Shown one piece after another: positions 24,008 through 33,479 of a stretch of 64,000 nucleotides of DNA. This DNA is from JAVDCA01 sp035293985 (GTDB taxonomy: Bacteria > Pseudomonadota > Alphaproteobacteria > Rhizobiales > Xanthobacteraceae): NCBI GenBank assembly GCA_035293985.1, contig DATGLS010000041.1, positions 1 through 64,000 on the forward strand, given 5' to 3'. The notes beneath the pieces are model-generated. The model saw only the letters and a program-made list of their open reading frames with translations, did not search any database and was not told the origin of the DNA. Position 1 is the first letter of the stretch. Each line of letters begins with the position of its first letter. The position numbers and the translations under genes were made by a program.

Positions 24008-24853
24008 ATGATCCGGCACATTGCGATGGGGGTGCTTGCCCTGGTGGCAGCCGCGACCGCGGCGAATGCACAGGGCGGCGCCCAGATGGCGCGCGGCAAG
24101 TATCTCGTCGACACGGTGATGACCTGCCACAACTGCCACACGCCGCGCGGGCCGAACGGCCTGCTCATGGACAAGGCGCTGTCGGGCGGACTGCACTTCA
24201 ACGAGCCGCCGTTCGACGTGACCGCCTCGAACATCACCTCCGATCGGGAAACCGGTATCGGGGCCTGGAGCATCGACGACATCAAGAAATTCATGACGAC
24301 GGGCGTGCGGCCGAACGGCGTTCCGGTCGCCCCCGTGATGCCGACCGGCTTCTACAAGATCCTGACCGCACGCGACCTCGATGCGATCGCGACGTACCTG
24401 CACTCAGTGCCACCGGTGAAAAACAAGGTGCCGGCCCCGGTCTACCGGATGGCGCTGCCGCAGGCCTTCGTGCCCAACGCGCAGGAGCCCGCGAACGAGG
24501 CCGACCTGAAGGACAAGGTCAAGCGCGGCTTCTATCTCGCGACCATCGCCCACTGCATGGAATGCCATTCGCCGCTCGGCCCCAAGGGCCGCGATTTCAC
24601 CCGCATGGGCGCCGGCGGCTTCAAGCTGGAGGGGCCGTGGGGCGTCACGGTGTCGCGCAACATCACGTCGAGCAAGACCAAGGGCCTCGGCAACTGGACC
24701 GACGAGGAAATCAAGCGGGCGATCACCCAGGGCATCTCGCGCGACGGCACCAAGCTCAAGCCGCCGATGGGCTTTGCGTTCTACGCCAAAATGACCCCGG
24801 ACGATCTCGATGCGATCGTCGCCTATCTGCGCACCGTCCCGGCGATCGAGTGA
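24008..24853 (+). CDS. Diheme c-type cytochrome
   Basis: Periplasmic electron carrier of 281 residues. A signal peptide (about 1-22, ending ANAQ) is followed by two c-heme sites, CHNCH near residue 40 and CMECH near residue 182, each in its own cytochrome c domain. Such two-domain proteins often serve as electron acceptors for alcohol or nicotinate-type dehydrogenases; no dehydrogenase is adjacent here, so the partner is unknown. The ATG at 24008 follows a G-rich ribosome-binding site; a TTG one codon earlier is the alternative. Confidence 0.85.
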   Translation: MIRHIAMGVLALVAAATAANAQGGAQMARGKYLVDTVMTCHNCHTPRGPNGLLMDKALSGGLHFNEPPFDVTASNITSDRETGIGAWSIDDIKKFMTTGVRPNGVPVAPVMPTGFYKILTARDLDAIATYLHSVPPVKNKVPAPVYRMALPQAFVPNAQEPANEADLKDKVKRGFYLATIAHCMECHSPLGPKGRDFTRMGAGGFKLEGPWGVTVSRNITSSKTKGLGNWTDEEIKRAITQGISRDGTKLKPPMGFAFYAKMTPDDLDAIVAYLRTVPAIE

Positions 24854-24860
24854 TCTTCTT

Positions 24861-25036
24861 TACCCGCCCCTGAAGGGGGAGGGTCCACAATTGCGGCGCA
24901 GCCGCGATGGTCGGGGTGACGGCGATTGCGATTGGGCAGGCTCTGCCGCCCCACCCCGGCGCGCGCCTCCCTCCACTCGCCGCTCGCCGACCCTCCCCTG
25001 CAGCGGGGAGGGTGAAGAGGCGCAGCGGAGGGTAAA
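24861..25036. repeat. Intergenic palindromic element between cytochrome c and protease genes
   Basis: Both ends carry GGGGGAGGGT/ACCCTCCCC-type arms (about 24868-24884 and 24989-25011) around a GC-rich middle. A short relative of the same GCAGGGGAGGGTGAAG motif lies at 51868-51905. No gene is visible in this gap. Confidence 0.6.
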
Positions 25037-25098
25037 GTGCCCTTCATTTGCCGCGCTTTGCCTTTTATAAGCCGGCGGGGGTTTTCGGGAGATTTTCC

Positions 25099-26493
25099 AT
25101 GGTTTTGTGCCGGTTTGCTCTCCTCGCGGTTCTGCTTGCGCTGGCGCCGCTTGCGGCGCGCGCACAGGATGGGCGGGTCGTGCCGTCCTCGACCGCACAG
25201 CTCACGCTCTCCTACGCGCCGGTGGTGAAACGTGTCGCGCCCGCGGTCGTCAACGTCTATGCCGCGAAGGTCATCGAGAACCGCAACCCGTTTCTCAATG
25301 ACCCGATCTTCCGCCGTTTCTTCGGCGGCGGCGGCTCGTCGGAGCAGATCCAGCGCTCGCTCGGCTCCGGCGTGCTGGTCGACCCGTCCGGACTCATCGT
25401 CACCAACAACCACGTCATCGAGGGGGCCGACCAGATCAAGGTCTCGCTCGCCGACAAGCGCGAGTTCGAGGCGCATGTCGTGCTCAAGGACTCCCGCTCG
25501 GATCTCGCCGTGCTGCGCATCGGCGACAGGCGCGAGCGCTTCCCCGCGATCGACCTCGGCGACAGCGACGCCCTCCAGGTCGGCGACGTGGTGCTCGCGA
25601 TCGGCAATCCTTTCGGTGTCGGCCAGACCGTGACGCATGGCATCGTCTCGGCGGTCGCCCGCACCCAGGTCGGCATCACTGACTATCAGTTCTTCATCCA
25701 GACCGACGCGGCGATCAATCCGGGCAACTCGGGCGGCGCCTTGGTCGACGTCAATGGCCGCCTGATCGGCATCAACACCGCGATCTTCTCGCGTTCGGGC
25801 GGATCGCAGGGCATCGGCTTTGCGATTCCCGTCAACATGGTGCGCGGCGTGATCGCCTCGGCGCAGGGCGGCTCGACCGTGGTGCGGCGGCCCTGGCTCG
25901 GCGCCAAGCTGCAGAACGTGACGTCCGAGATCGCCGAGGGCCTCGGCCTCAAGCGGCCGACCGGCGCGCTGGTCGCGAGCATCATGCCGAAGAGCCCGGC
26001 GGCCCGCGCCGGCCTCAAGACCGGCGACCTGATCATGAGCATCGATGGGCAGACCGTCGATGATCCGAACGCCTTCGATTATCGCTTCGCCACCAAGCCG
26101 CTCGGCGGCGAGGCCCAGCTGGTGGTCCTGCGCAATGGGCGCGAGACGCGGCTCGCGGTCGCGCTCGAGACGGCGCCAGAAAGCCCTCGCGACGAGATCA
26201 AGGTCGAGGATCGCTCGCCGCTGCTCGGCGCGACCGTCGCCAACCTCTCGCCCGCGCTCGACGAGGAGCTCCACCTCGACAGCTCGATCCAGGGCGTCGC
26301 CGTCGTCAATGTCGAGGACGGATCGGTGGCGCAGAACCTCGGCTTCCAGAAGGGCGACGTGGTGCTGGCGGTCAACAACCAGCGCATCACCAACACGGCC
26401 GACCTCAAGCGTGTGGTTGGGCGCCCGAGCCAGCTCTGGCGTGTTACCTTCGTGCGTGGCGGCCAGCAGATTTCGCTGATGTTCGGAGGCTGA
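25099..26493 (+). CDS. DegP/HtrA-family periplasmic serine protease
   Basis: Envelope quality-control protease/chaperone; 464 residues from 25099. A signal peptide (about 1-22, ending ARAQ) precedes a trypsin-like domain with the triad H105 (TNNHVIEG), D135 (SDLAVLR) and S211 (NPGNSGGALVD). Two PDZ domains follow at about 265-365 and 375-460. The frame is open 17 codons further upstream, but the signal peptide fits this start. A DegQ/MucD-like assignment is likely. Confidence 0.93.
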   Translation: MVLCRFALLAVLLALAPLAARAQDGRVVPSSTAQLTLSYAPVVKRVAPAVVNVYAAKVIENRNPFLNDPIFRRFFGGGGSSEQIQRSLGSGVLVDPSGLIVTNNHVIEGADQIKVSLADKREFEAHVVLKDSRSDLAVLRIGDRRERFPAIDLGDSDALQVGDVVLAIGNPFGVGQTVTHGIVSAVARTQVGITDYQFFIQTDAAINPGNSGGALVDVNGRLIGINTAIFSRSGGSQGIGFAIPVNMVRGVIASAQGGSTVVRRPWLGAKLQNVTSEIAEGLGLKRPTGALVASIMPKSPAARAGLKTGDLIMSIDGQTVDDPNAFDYRFATKPLGGEAQLVVLRNGRETRLAVALETAPESPRDEIKVEDRSPLLGATVANLSPALDEELHLDSSIQGVAVVNVEDGSVAQNLGFQKGDVVLAVNNQRITNTADLKRVVGRPSQLWRVTFVRGGQQISLMFGG

Positions 26494-26528
26494 AGTCGAC
26501 GCGGCCTGCGGCCGCAAAGGGGGGAATC

Positions 26529-26882
26529 ATGACGGTGCAGGCGATCGATTCGAAGGGCCGATGGTCCTTCGGCAAGCTGTCGGTGCAGATTGCGATCGGG
26601 ATCTTCGTCCTGACCTGGGTGCTGTTCATCGCCGTCACGATCTTCCTCCACAATATGCCGAAGAAATCGCCCCTGGCGGACGCCGCGTCGGGCATTTTCG
26701 TGGCCGAGCTCGTTGCCGCGCCTTTCGCGCACCTCGTCGGCCTCGTGCTCGGTGTGATCGCGCTGTTTCGCGCCGACGACCGCCGCGGCCTCGCGCTCCT
26801 CGGAATTCTCCTCAATGTCATCGTGGTCGGCATCGGCGTGCTGATGGTCTATATGGCCGCCTCCGGATTGGCGCCGCGCTGA
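26529..26882 (+). CDS. Small inner-membrane protein, unknown function
   Basis: 117 residues with three predicted membrane helices at about 17-40, 58-80 and 87-110, separated by short polar loops. It starts at 26529 behind AGGGGGG. I do not recognise a family. It lies 35 bases after the DegP-like gene and may be cotranscribed with it; rarA follows. Confidence 0.7.
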   Translation: MTVQAIDSKGRWSFGKLSVQIAIGIFVLTWVLFIAVTIFLHNMPKKSPLADAASGIFVAELVAAPFAHLVGLVLGVIALFRADDRRGLALLGILLNVIVVGIGVLMVYMAASGLAPR

Positions 26883-26923
26883 CCTCGCTTGCGGTTGGGC
26901 CCGATCGGCGCCACCTTGGTCTC

Positions 26924-28255
26924 ATGGCCAGGAAGCCCGCCGCCACGCCCAATCTGTTCGCCGCTGCCGGCCTCGAGCGCGACGCGCCGCGGCCGCTCGC
27001 CGACCGTTTGCGGCCGGAGCGGCTCGCGGACGTGGTCGGCCAGGACCATCTGCTCGGCCAGGACGGCGCGCTCACTCGCATGCTGGAGACGCGCTCGCTC
27101 GGCTCGCTCGTCTTCTGGGGCCCTCCCGGCACCGGCAAGACCACCGTGGCGCGGCTGCTGGCTGACGCCACCGACCTGCAGTTCGAGCAGATTTCCGCGG
27201 TCTTTTCCGGCGTCGCCGACCTCAAGAAGGTGTTCGACGCCGCCCGCGCGCGGCGCGAGACCGGCAAGGGCACGCTTTTGTTCGTCGACGAGGTGCACCG
27301 CTTCAACCGCGCCCAGCAAGATTCCTTCCTCCCCGTGATGGAGGACGGCACCGTCGTCCTCGTCGGCGCGACCACCGAGAACCCTTCGTTCGAGCTCAAC
27401 GCCGCGCTCCTGTCGCGCGCGCGCGTTCTCGTCTTTCGCTCGCTCGATGCTGCCGCGATCGAGAGGCTGTTGGCGCGGGCCGAGACGATCGAGGGCAAGC
27501 CGCTGCCGCTCGACGCCGGGGCGCGCGCCGCGCTGGTGCGCATGGCCGACGGTGACGGCCGCGCCTCGCTGACCCTCGCCGAGGAGGTCTGGCGCGCGGC
27601 CCGCACCGGCGAGGTGTTCGACAGTGCCAAGCTCACCGAGGTGGTGCAGCGGCGCGCGCCCATCTACGACAAGTCCCAGGATGGGCACTACAACCTCATC
27701 TCCGCCCTGCACAAATCCGTGCGCGGCTCGGATCCAGATGCGGCGCTCTACTACTTCTGCCGCATGGTCGATGCGGGCGAGGACCCGCTCTATCTCGCGC
27801 GCCGCGTCGTGCGCATGGCGGTCGAGGATATCGGGCTCGCCGACCCGCAGGCCCTGGTGATCGCCAATGCCGCCAAGGAAGCCTACGACTTTCTCGGCAG
27901 CCCGGAGGGCGAGCTCGCCATCGCGCAGGCCGTAATTTACGTCGCGACCGCGCCCAAGTCGAATGCCGCCTATATGGCCTACGGGGCCGCCATGCGGGTC
28001 GCCAAGGAAGCGGGCTCGCTGCTGCCGCCCAAGCACATCCTCAATGCGCCGACCAAGCTGATGCAGCAGGAGGGCTACGGCTCGGGCTACGACTACGATC
28101 ATGACGCGCCCGACGCCTTTTCGGGCCAGAACTATTTCCCCGACGCGCTCGGCCGACAGACGTTCTATGATCCGCCCGAGCGCGGATTCGAGCGCGAGAT
28201 CCGCAAGCGGCTGGACTACTGGGCGAAGCAGCGCCGGGAGCGGGGACAGACTTGA
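26924..28255 (+). CDS. rarA: Replication-associated recombination protein RarA (AAA+ ATPase)
   Basis: AAA+ clamp-loader-like ATPase acting at stalled replication forks; 443 residues. The start at 26924 (MARKPAATPNLF) is chosen because upstream codons overlap the previous gene. Walker A is GPPGTGKTT at about 66-74, Walker B is LLFVDEVHRFN, and the C-terminal MgsA region contains ALYYFCRMVDAGEDPLYLAR. The stop overlaps the next gene's start by three bases. Confidence 0.94.
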   Translation: MARKPAATPNLFAAAGLERDAPRPLADRLRPERLADVVGQDHLLGQDGALTRMLETRSLGSLVFWGPPGTGKTTVARLLADATDLQFEQISAVFSGVADLKKVFDAARARRETGKGTLLFVDEVHRFNRAQQDSFLPVMEDGTVVLVGATTENPSFELNAALLSRARVLVFRSLDAAAIERLLARAETIEGKPLPLDAGARAALVRMADGDGRASLTLAEEVWRAARTGEVFDSAKLTEVVQRRAPIYDKSQDGHYNLISALHKSVRGSDPDAALYYFCRMVDAGEDPLYLARRVVRMAVEDIGLADPQALVIANAAKEAYDFLGSPEGELAIAQAVIYVATAPKSNAAYMAYGAAMRVAKEAGSLLPPKHILNAPTKLMQQEGYGSGYDYDHDAPDAFSGQNYFPDALGRQTFYDPPERGFEREIRKRLDYWAKQRRERGQT

Positions 28256-29433
28256 AGGCGCGCGGCGGACCACGACAGCCCGGCGGCGGGCGGCACAGAT
28301 CCGGACCGCGTCCGCGGCCAAGTGCTGCTCGACGCGATGATGGCCGCTCGACCGAGCGGCCGTCACGGCCGCCGGCCGTCGCGGCGCGGCCGCGCCGCGC
28401 GCCGCCCGATGATGCTGCGGCGGCCGCCAATCTGGCGGCGGCGACCGCCGTGCAGACCGTCGCGGTCGCGCCCGACGAATCCGGCATGCGGGTCGACCGT
28501 TTTCTCGAGGCGCGCTTTCCGGGCTTGAGCTTCTCCCACATCCATCGCATCATCCGCAAAGGCGAGCTGCGGGTGAACGGGCGGCGCGTCGATGGCAAGG
28601 ACCGGCTCGAGGCCGGGCAGAGCGTGCGCATTCCGCCGCTCAAGGTCGAGGCGCCGAAGCCGCGCACGGCGTCCGCCGATGCCGACGAGAAGACGCGCGC
28701 GTTTCTACGCTCCATCACGCTCTACGAAGATGCCGACGTCATGGTGCTCAACAAGCCCATGGGCCTTGCGGTGCAGGGCGGTTCCGGCATGACGCGCCAT
28801 CTCGACGGCATGCTCGAGGTGCTGCGCGACCGCGAAGGCCAGCGGCCGCGCCTGGTGCACCGGCTCGACAAGGATACCGCGGGCTGCCTGCTGGTGGCCA
28901 AAACACGCTTTGCGGCGGCGGCGCTGGCAAAAACCTTCCGTAGCCGGTCCGCGCGCAAGATCTACTGGGCGCTGGTCGCCGGCGTACCGCGGCCGCATCA
29001 AGGCCGCATCTCGAGCTTTCTGGCCAAGGCCGAGAGGGAGGAAGAAAGCTTCATGCGCATCGCTCAGCATGGCGACGAGGGGGCGAGCCATGCCGTCACC
29101 TACTATGCGGTGATCGACACCGCGGGCTCCAAGCTCGCCTGGCTCTCGCTCAAGCCGGTGACCGGGCGCACGCATCAATTACGCGCCCATATGGCTCATA
29201 TCGACCATGCAATCGTTGGGGATCCTAAATATTTCAATATCCAGAACTGGGAGCTGCCGGGCGGGATGCAGAACCGGCTGCACCTGCTCGCTCGCCGGAT
29301 CGCGGTGCCGCACCCGCGCGGCGGGACGATCGACGCGACTGCGCCGCTGCCGCCGCACATGCAGCAGTCCTGGAATCTCCTCGGCTTCGATGCGGCCCGC
29401 TACGACCCGATCGTCGAGGCGCCTGAGGAATAG
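28252..29433 (+). CDS. RluC/RluD-family 23S rRNA pseudouridine synthase
   Basis: Isomerises specific uridines in 23S rRNA. An S4 RNA-binding domain lies at about 80-135 (MRVDRFLEARFPGLSFSHI), followed by the catalytic domain with HRLDKDTAG, catalytic Asp at about D206. The first 70 residues are Arg/Pro/Ala-rich and low complexity. Translation may begin at the TTG at 28252, which overlaps the rarA stop, or at GTG 28450, which would give a compact protein. RluC is the likeliest specificity. Confidence 0.88.
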   Translation: MKARGGPRQPGGGRHRSGPRPRPSAARRDDGRSTERPSRPPAVAARPRRAPPDDAAAAANLAAATAVQTVAVAPDESGMRVDRFLEARFPGLSFSHIHRIIRKGELRVNGRRVDGKDRLEAGQSVRIPPLKVEAPKPRTASADADEKTRAFLRSITLYEDADVMVLNKPMGLAVQGGSGMTRHLDGMLEVLRDREGQRPRLVHRLDKDTAGCLLVAKTRFAAAALAKTFRSRSARKIYWALVAGVPRPHQGRISSFLAKAEREEESFMRIAQHGDEGASHAVTYYAVIDTAGSKLAWLSLKPVTGRTHQLRAHMAHIDHAIVGDPKYFNIQNWELPGGMQNRLHLLARRIAVPHPRGGTIDATAPLPPHMQQSWNLLGFDAARYDPIVEAPEE

Positions 29434-29469
29434 CCCGCGATTGTGCGGCGCACTATCGGGCGTCGACGA

Positions 29470-29546
29470 GCGAATGGCGACTGAAGAGTAGCGAATAGGG
29501 CCTCAAACAGGCATCCACGCTGCACTATTCGCTCCTCGCTATTCGC
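29470..29546. repeat. Imperfect palindrome with TAGCGAATAG arms
   Basis: Left arm GCGAATGG...AGTAGCGAATAG (29470-29499) faces right arm CTATTCGCTCCTCGCTATTCGC (29525-29546). The spacing and the repeated GCGAATAG core suggest an interspersed element rather than a terminator. Confidence 0.55.
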
Positions 29547-29648
29547 CGTTTGCGGCGCGTATGCTTTCCATCTCGTAAATGCCTGTGTTTCAAGGTTTTT
29601 CAACTTCGCATCGATAGATTGCTGGTGGGAGCGAGGGTTGCCTCACCG

Positions 29649-32342
29649 ATGTCCGACCGCAAGCGACAGCTGACCTTCCGCGGCCTGATCGTGACCGCGG
29701 CCGCGCTGATCGCGTCCGCGGTCATCGCGACCGTGCTCACGCTCGTCGGTCTGTATGGCGATGCGGTGCAGGACGCCGAGCGCGACGCCGGCAACATCGC
29801 GACCGTGCTCGCCGAGCAGACCTCGCATCTCGTGCGCGCGATCGATCTCACGCTCGCCGAGGTGCAGCGCCGCGTCGCGGCCGCGCGCGTCACCACCTCG
29901 GAAGAATTCCGCGCCGCCTTCGCCAACGAGAAGACGTTCGACCTGCTGCGCGACCAGATGGGCAGGCTCACCGAGGCCGACGTGATCTCGATCGTCGGCG
30001 CCGACGGCAAGATCATCGTCAGCTCGCGCGGCGTTTCCAACCGGCCGATCGACCTGAGCGACCGCGACTACTTCCGTCACGCCGCGCACAATGCCGCCGA
30101 CGGGCTCTACATCAGCACCCCGATCACCAACCGCTATACCGGCACCCGCGCCATCGTGTTCGCGCGTCGCCTGCAGCGTGCCGACGGCGCCTTCCTCGGC
30201 GTGGTCATCATCAACGTGCAGATCAGCTATTTCCGCCACGTCTACGAGTCGGCCTCGGCGCTCACCGACCGCTCGTTCCTGCTGCTGCGTCGCGACGGGC
30301 TCCTGCTGGTGCGCCACCCCGACGTGACGCGCCCGATCAGCGATGTCTTGCGCGCGGATTCGCCGTGGTACGGGCTGGTCGCGCGCGGCGGCGGCTTTTT
30401 CCGCACGCCCGGCATCTTCGATGGCGTGCCGCGCATCGTCGCGGTGCGGCCGCTCGCCGACTACCCGATGGTCGTCAACGTCGGCATCGCGCGGGACGCC
30501 GCGCTCGCGCTGTGGCGCCGCCGCGCGATGCTGATCGGCATCGGCGCCGCGCTCACGCTGCTCGGCTTCGCGTTCCTGTTGCGCGCCTTCGTGGCCCAGT
30601 TTCGCGCCTTGATGGCCTCAGAGGAGGTCGCGACCGAGCGCGGCTCGCGGCTCGACGAGAAGTCGCGCGAGCTCGAACGCGCCAACGCCCGCTTCGACGC
30701 CGCACTCAACAACATGTCGCAGGGATTGTGCCTGTTCGACGCCGATGCGCGCATCGTCGTCGCCAATCAGCAATATCTGCAGATGTACGACCTCTCGCCC
30801 GAGGTGGCGCGGCCGGGCTGCTCGCTGCGCGACCTGATCGTGCACCGCAAGGACACGGGCTACTTCACGGGCGACGTCGACCAGTACTGCCACGGCATCA
30901 TGGAGAACGTCGCCAAAGGCCAGTCGTTCGCCTGGGTGATCGAGGCGAGTGACGGGCGTTTCGTGCACGTGCTCAACCGCCCGATCGCGAGCGGCGGCTG
31001 GGTGGCGACGCACGAGGACGTGACCGAGCGCTGGCGCAGCGAGGCGCGCATCGCCCACATGGCGCGACACGATGCGCTCACCGATCTTCCCAACCGCGTC
31101 CTCATCATGGAGAAGATGAACGAGGCGCTGGCGCGGCTCGGCGCTGATGGCACCCAGGTCTGCGTCTTCATCTTCGATCTCGATCTGTTCAAGGCGGTGA
31201 ACGACTCGCTCGGCCATCCGATCGGTGACCTGCTGCTCAAGTCGGTGGCGACGCGGCTCTCCGAGGCGATCGGCGAGTCCGACACCGTCGGTCGCCTCGG
31301 CGGCGACGAGTTCGCGGTCCTGCACGTGGTCGAGAAGGACGCGCGCGCGGAGGCGACCGCGCTTGCGCACCGGCTGGTCGAGGCCATCGGCACTCCCTAC
31401 GAGCTCGAGGGGCATCCGGTCGTCATCGGCATCAGCATGGGCATCGCGATCGCACCGGCGGACGGCACCGATGCCGGCATGCTGCTCAAGCATGCCGACC
31501 TGGCGCTCTATCGCGCGAAATCGGACGGGCGCAACTGCTTCCGTTTCTACGAGAGCCAGATGGACGCGGCCGTCCAGCTGCGGCGCGCGCTCGAAGTCGA
31601 CCTGCGCAATGCGCTCGGTCGCCGCGAGTTCGAGCTGCATTACCAGCCGGTCATCGACGCCGCGACGCGCGAGCCGTGCGGCGCCGAGGCGCTGGTGCGT
31701 TGGCGACATCCACGGCGCGGGCTGCTCGGCCCCGACCAGTTCATCCCGCTCGCCGAGGAGATCGGCCTGATCGAGGCGCTCGGCGAATGGATCCTGCACG
31801 AGGCCTGCGCCGAGGCCGCGCAGTGGCCGGCGGATATCAGGATCGCGGTCAACCTGTCGCCCGCCCAGTTCCGCCGCCGCAACCTCGCCGAGATCGTGAC
31901 GGCGGCGCTGTCGCGCGCGGGCCTCGCGCCGCAGCGCCTCGAGCTCGAGATCACCGAGTCGGTGCTGCTGCAGAAGAGCGAGGGCAACCTCGCGGCGCTG
32001 CACGCGATCAAGGGTATCGGCGCCTCGATCGTGCTCGACGATTTCGGCACCGGCTACTCGTCGCTCGGCTATCTGCAGATGTTCCCATTCGACAAGATCA
32101 AGATCGACCGCTCCTTCGTGCAGGAGCTGGCGAGCCGGAGCGACTGCGCCGCGATCGTCTGCGCCATCACGGGCCTCGCCCGCAGCCTCAACATCGTCAC
32201 CACCGCCGAGGGGGTCGAGACCGAGGAGCAGTACGCGCTGGTGCGCGCCGCCGGCTGCAACCACGTCCAGGGCTACCTGTTCGGCAAGCCCGGCAAGGCC
32301 TCGGCGCTGCCCTGGAAGACCGCCCTGACGCGGACCGCCTGA
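29649..32342 (+). CDS. Membrane sensor with Cache, PAS, GGDEF and EAL domains
   Basis: Cyclic-di-GMP turnover protein of 897 residues. It has a membrane helix at about 12-35, a periplasmic Cache-type sensor to about 285, a second helix at about 293-312, a PAS domain at about 345-445 (NNMSQGLCLFDADARIVVAN), then GGDEF with intact GGDEF at 551-555 and EAL with intact motif at 680-682 plus the DDFGTGYSSL loop. Both catalytic motifs are intact, so it could be a cyclase, a phosphodiesterase or both. The 29649 start is preferred over an upstream TTG. Confidence 0.93.
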   Translation: MSDRKRQLTFRGLIVTAAALIASAVIATVLTLVGLYGDAVQDAERDAGNIATVLAEQTSHLVRAIDLTLAEVQRRVAAARVTTSEEFRAAFANEKTFDLLRDQMGRLTEADVISIVGADGKIIVSSRGVSNRPIDLSDRDYFRHAAHNAADGLYISTPITNRYTGTRAIVFARRLQRADGAFLGVVIINVQISYFRHVYESASALTDRSFLLLRRDGLLLVRHPDVTRPISDVLRADSPWYGLVARGGGFFRTPGIFDGVPRIVAVRPLADYPMVVNVGIARDAALALWRRRAMLIGIGAALTLLGFAFLLRAFVAQFRALMASEEVATERGSRLDEKSRELERANARFDAALNNMSQGLCLFDADARIVVANQQYLQMYDLSPEVARPGCSLRDLIVHRKDTGYFTGDVDQYCHGIMENVAKGQSFAWVIEASDGRFVHVLNRPIASGGWVATHEDVTERWRSEARIAHMARHDALTDLPNRVLIMEKMNEALARLGADGTQVCVFIFDLDLFKAVNDSLGHPIGDLLLKSVATRLSEAIGESDTVGRLGGDEFAVLHVVEKDARAEATALAHRLVEAIGTPYELEGHPVVIGISMGIAIAPADGTDAGMLLKHADLALYRAKSDGRNCFRFYESQMDAAVQLRRALEVDLRNALGRREFELHYQPVIDAATREPCGAEALVRWRHPRRGLLGPDQFIPLAEEIGLIEALGEWILHEACAEAAQWPADIRIAVNLSPAQFRRRNLAEIVTAALSRAGLAPQRLELEITESVLLQKSEGNLAALHAIKGIGASIVLDDFGTGYSSLGYLQMFPFDKIKIDRSFVQELASRSDCAAIVCAITGLARSLNIVTTAEGVETEEQYALVRAAGCNHVQGYLFGKPGKASALPWKTALTRTA

Positions 32343-32588
32343 GCCGGTTTCCTTATTTTTGAGCGTCTTCCCATGCCCGCCCTTGCGCAGGTACCCAAGT
32401 ATTGCGGGCCTCACACGCATTGCCCGGTCGCGGCTAGACGATTAACGTTATGGTTGTTTAATTTTCATGTTTAGAAATCCAATTCTCACAATCCAAAATA
32501 TCGCTTGACTCGTCGCTGCGCCCTGCGCTTTTTCCTTCGTCAATTCAAACAAATAGGCCGCCATTTCGGCCTGCAGGGGAGCGTGCCG
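32343..32588 (+). promoter_or_regulatory. AT-rich intergenic region before the IclR gene
   Basis: The only strikingly AT-rich noncoding segment on this side of the window (about 32440-32505). It contains the palindrome TAACGTTA at 32443-32450 and AGAA/TTCT arms around 32473-32486, which could be regulator sites, plus a TTGACT at 32505 without a good -10 box. It is probably the control region of the IclR gene and perhaps of the cluster. Confidence 0.3.
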
Positions 32589-33449
32589 ATGACCGATACT
32601 GCTACGGCCATTGTCGAGAAGGCGAAGCCGGTCCTGACCGGCCGCTCACGCCGCAATTCGGACGGCGCCAGCATCCAGTCGGTCGCGCGGGCGCTGACGC
32701 TACTCGAGACCATCGCGGAGCTCGGCGGCGAGACCACCTTGTCGCGGCTCGCGAGCCGCACCGGGCTCAACATCTCGACCTGCCACCACCTGCTGGCGAC
32801 GCTCGCCCAGCACGGTTTCGTCTCCAAGGGGCCGGGCCGGCGCGGATATGCGCTCGGCGCCCGCATCCTCTATCTCAGCCACATCTGCCTGCAGGTGGAT
32901 CTGCCCAAGCGCGCCCAGTCGGCGCTCGACCGCATCAACCAGGCGACCGGCGAAACGGTGCATCTCGCGGCCCTGCACGGCGACGAGCTCGTCACCGTGA
33001 TGAAGCGCGAGGCGCGCCACGCCGTTCGGGTCGATGCGGGCGCGATCGGCACCGCCAACGCGGCGCATGCAACCGCGACCGGCAAGTCGATGCTCGCCTG
33101 GCTGCCCGAGCACGAGATCCGCCGCATCCTCACGGCGCACGGCATGACCCAGTTCACGCCCAACACGATCACCGATTTCGATGCGCTGATCGAGCACCTG
33201 CGCCTCGTGCGCCGCAACGGCTACTCGATGGACCGCGAGGAATTCCGTCCCGGCGTGGTCTGCATCGGCGCCGCGATCCGCGATCAGTCCGGCGCCGTAA
33301 TAGGATCGATCAGCGCCTCGACGCCGAGCATGCGGGCGAGCGACGATCACCTGGCGCAGATGCGCGACGAGGTTGTCGCTGCGGCACGCGCGCTGTCGGC
33401 GGAGCTCGATGCCCCGCCTTCGCCACAAGAGCGGGCAAGAACGGTTTAG
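32589..33449 (+). CDS. IclR-family transcriptional regulator
   Basis: 286 residues. A winged helix-turn-helix lies at about 30-92 (SVARALTLLETIAELGGETT, then TGLNISTCHHLLATL). The IclR effector domain at about 105-275 shows LAALHGDELVTVMKREAR and ATGKSMLAWLPEHEI. The start at 32589 follows GGGGAG. It is encoded directly upstream of, and on the same strand as, the alcohol dehydrogenase/molybdenum hydroxylase genes, so it probably controls them in response to a pathway metabolite. Confidence 0.92.
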   Translation: MTDTATAIVEKAKPVLTGRSRRNSDGASIQSVARALTLLETIAELGGETTLSRLASRTGLNISTCHHLLATLAQHGFVSKGPGRRGYALGARILYLSHICLQVDLPKRAQSALDRINQATGETVHLAALHGDELVTVMKREARHAVRVDAGAIGTANAAHATATGKSMLAWLPEHEIRRILTAHGMTQFTPNTITDFDALIEHLRLVRRNGYSMDREEFRPGVVCIGAAIRDQSGAVIGSISASTPSMRASDDHLAQMRDEVVAAARALSAELDAPPSPQERARTV

Positions 33450-33479
33450 GCCACACAGGGGTTTCGCAGGAGTTTGGTT

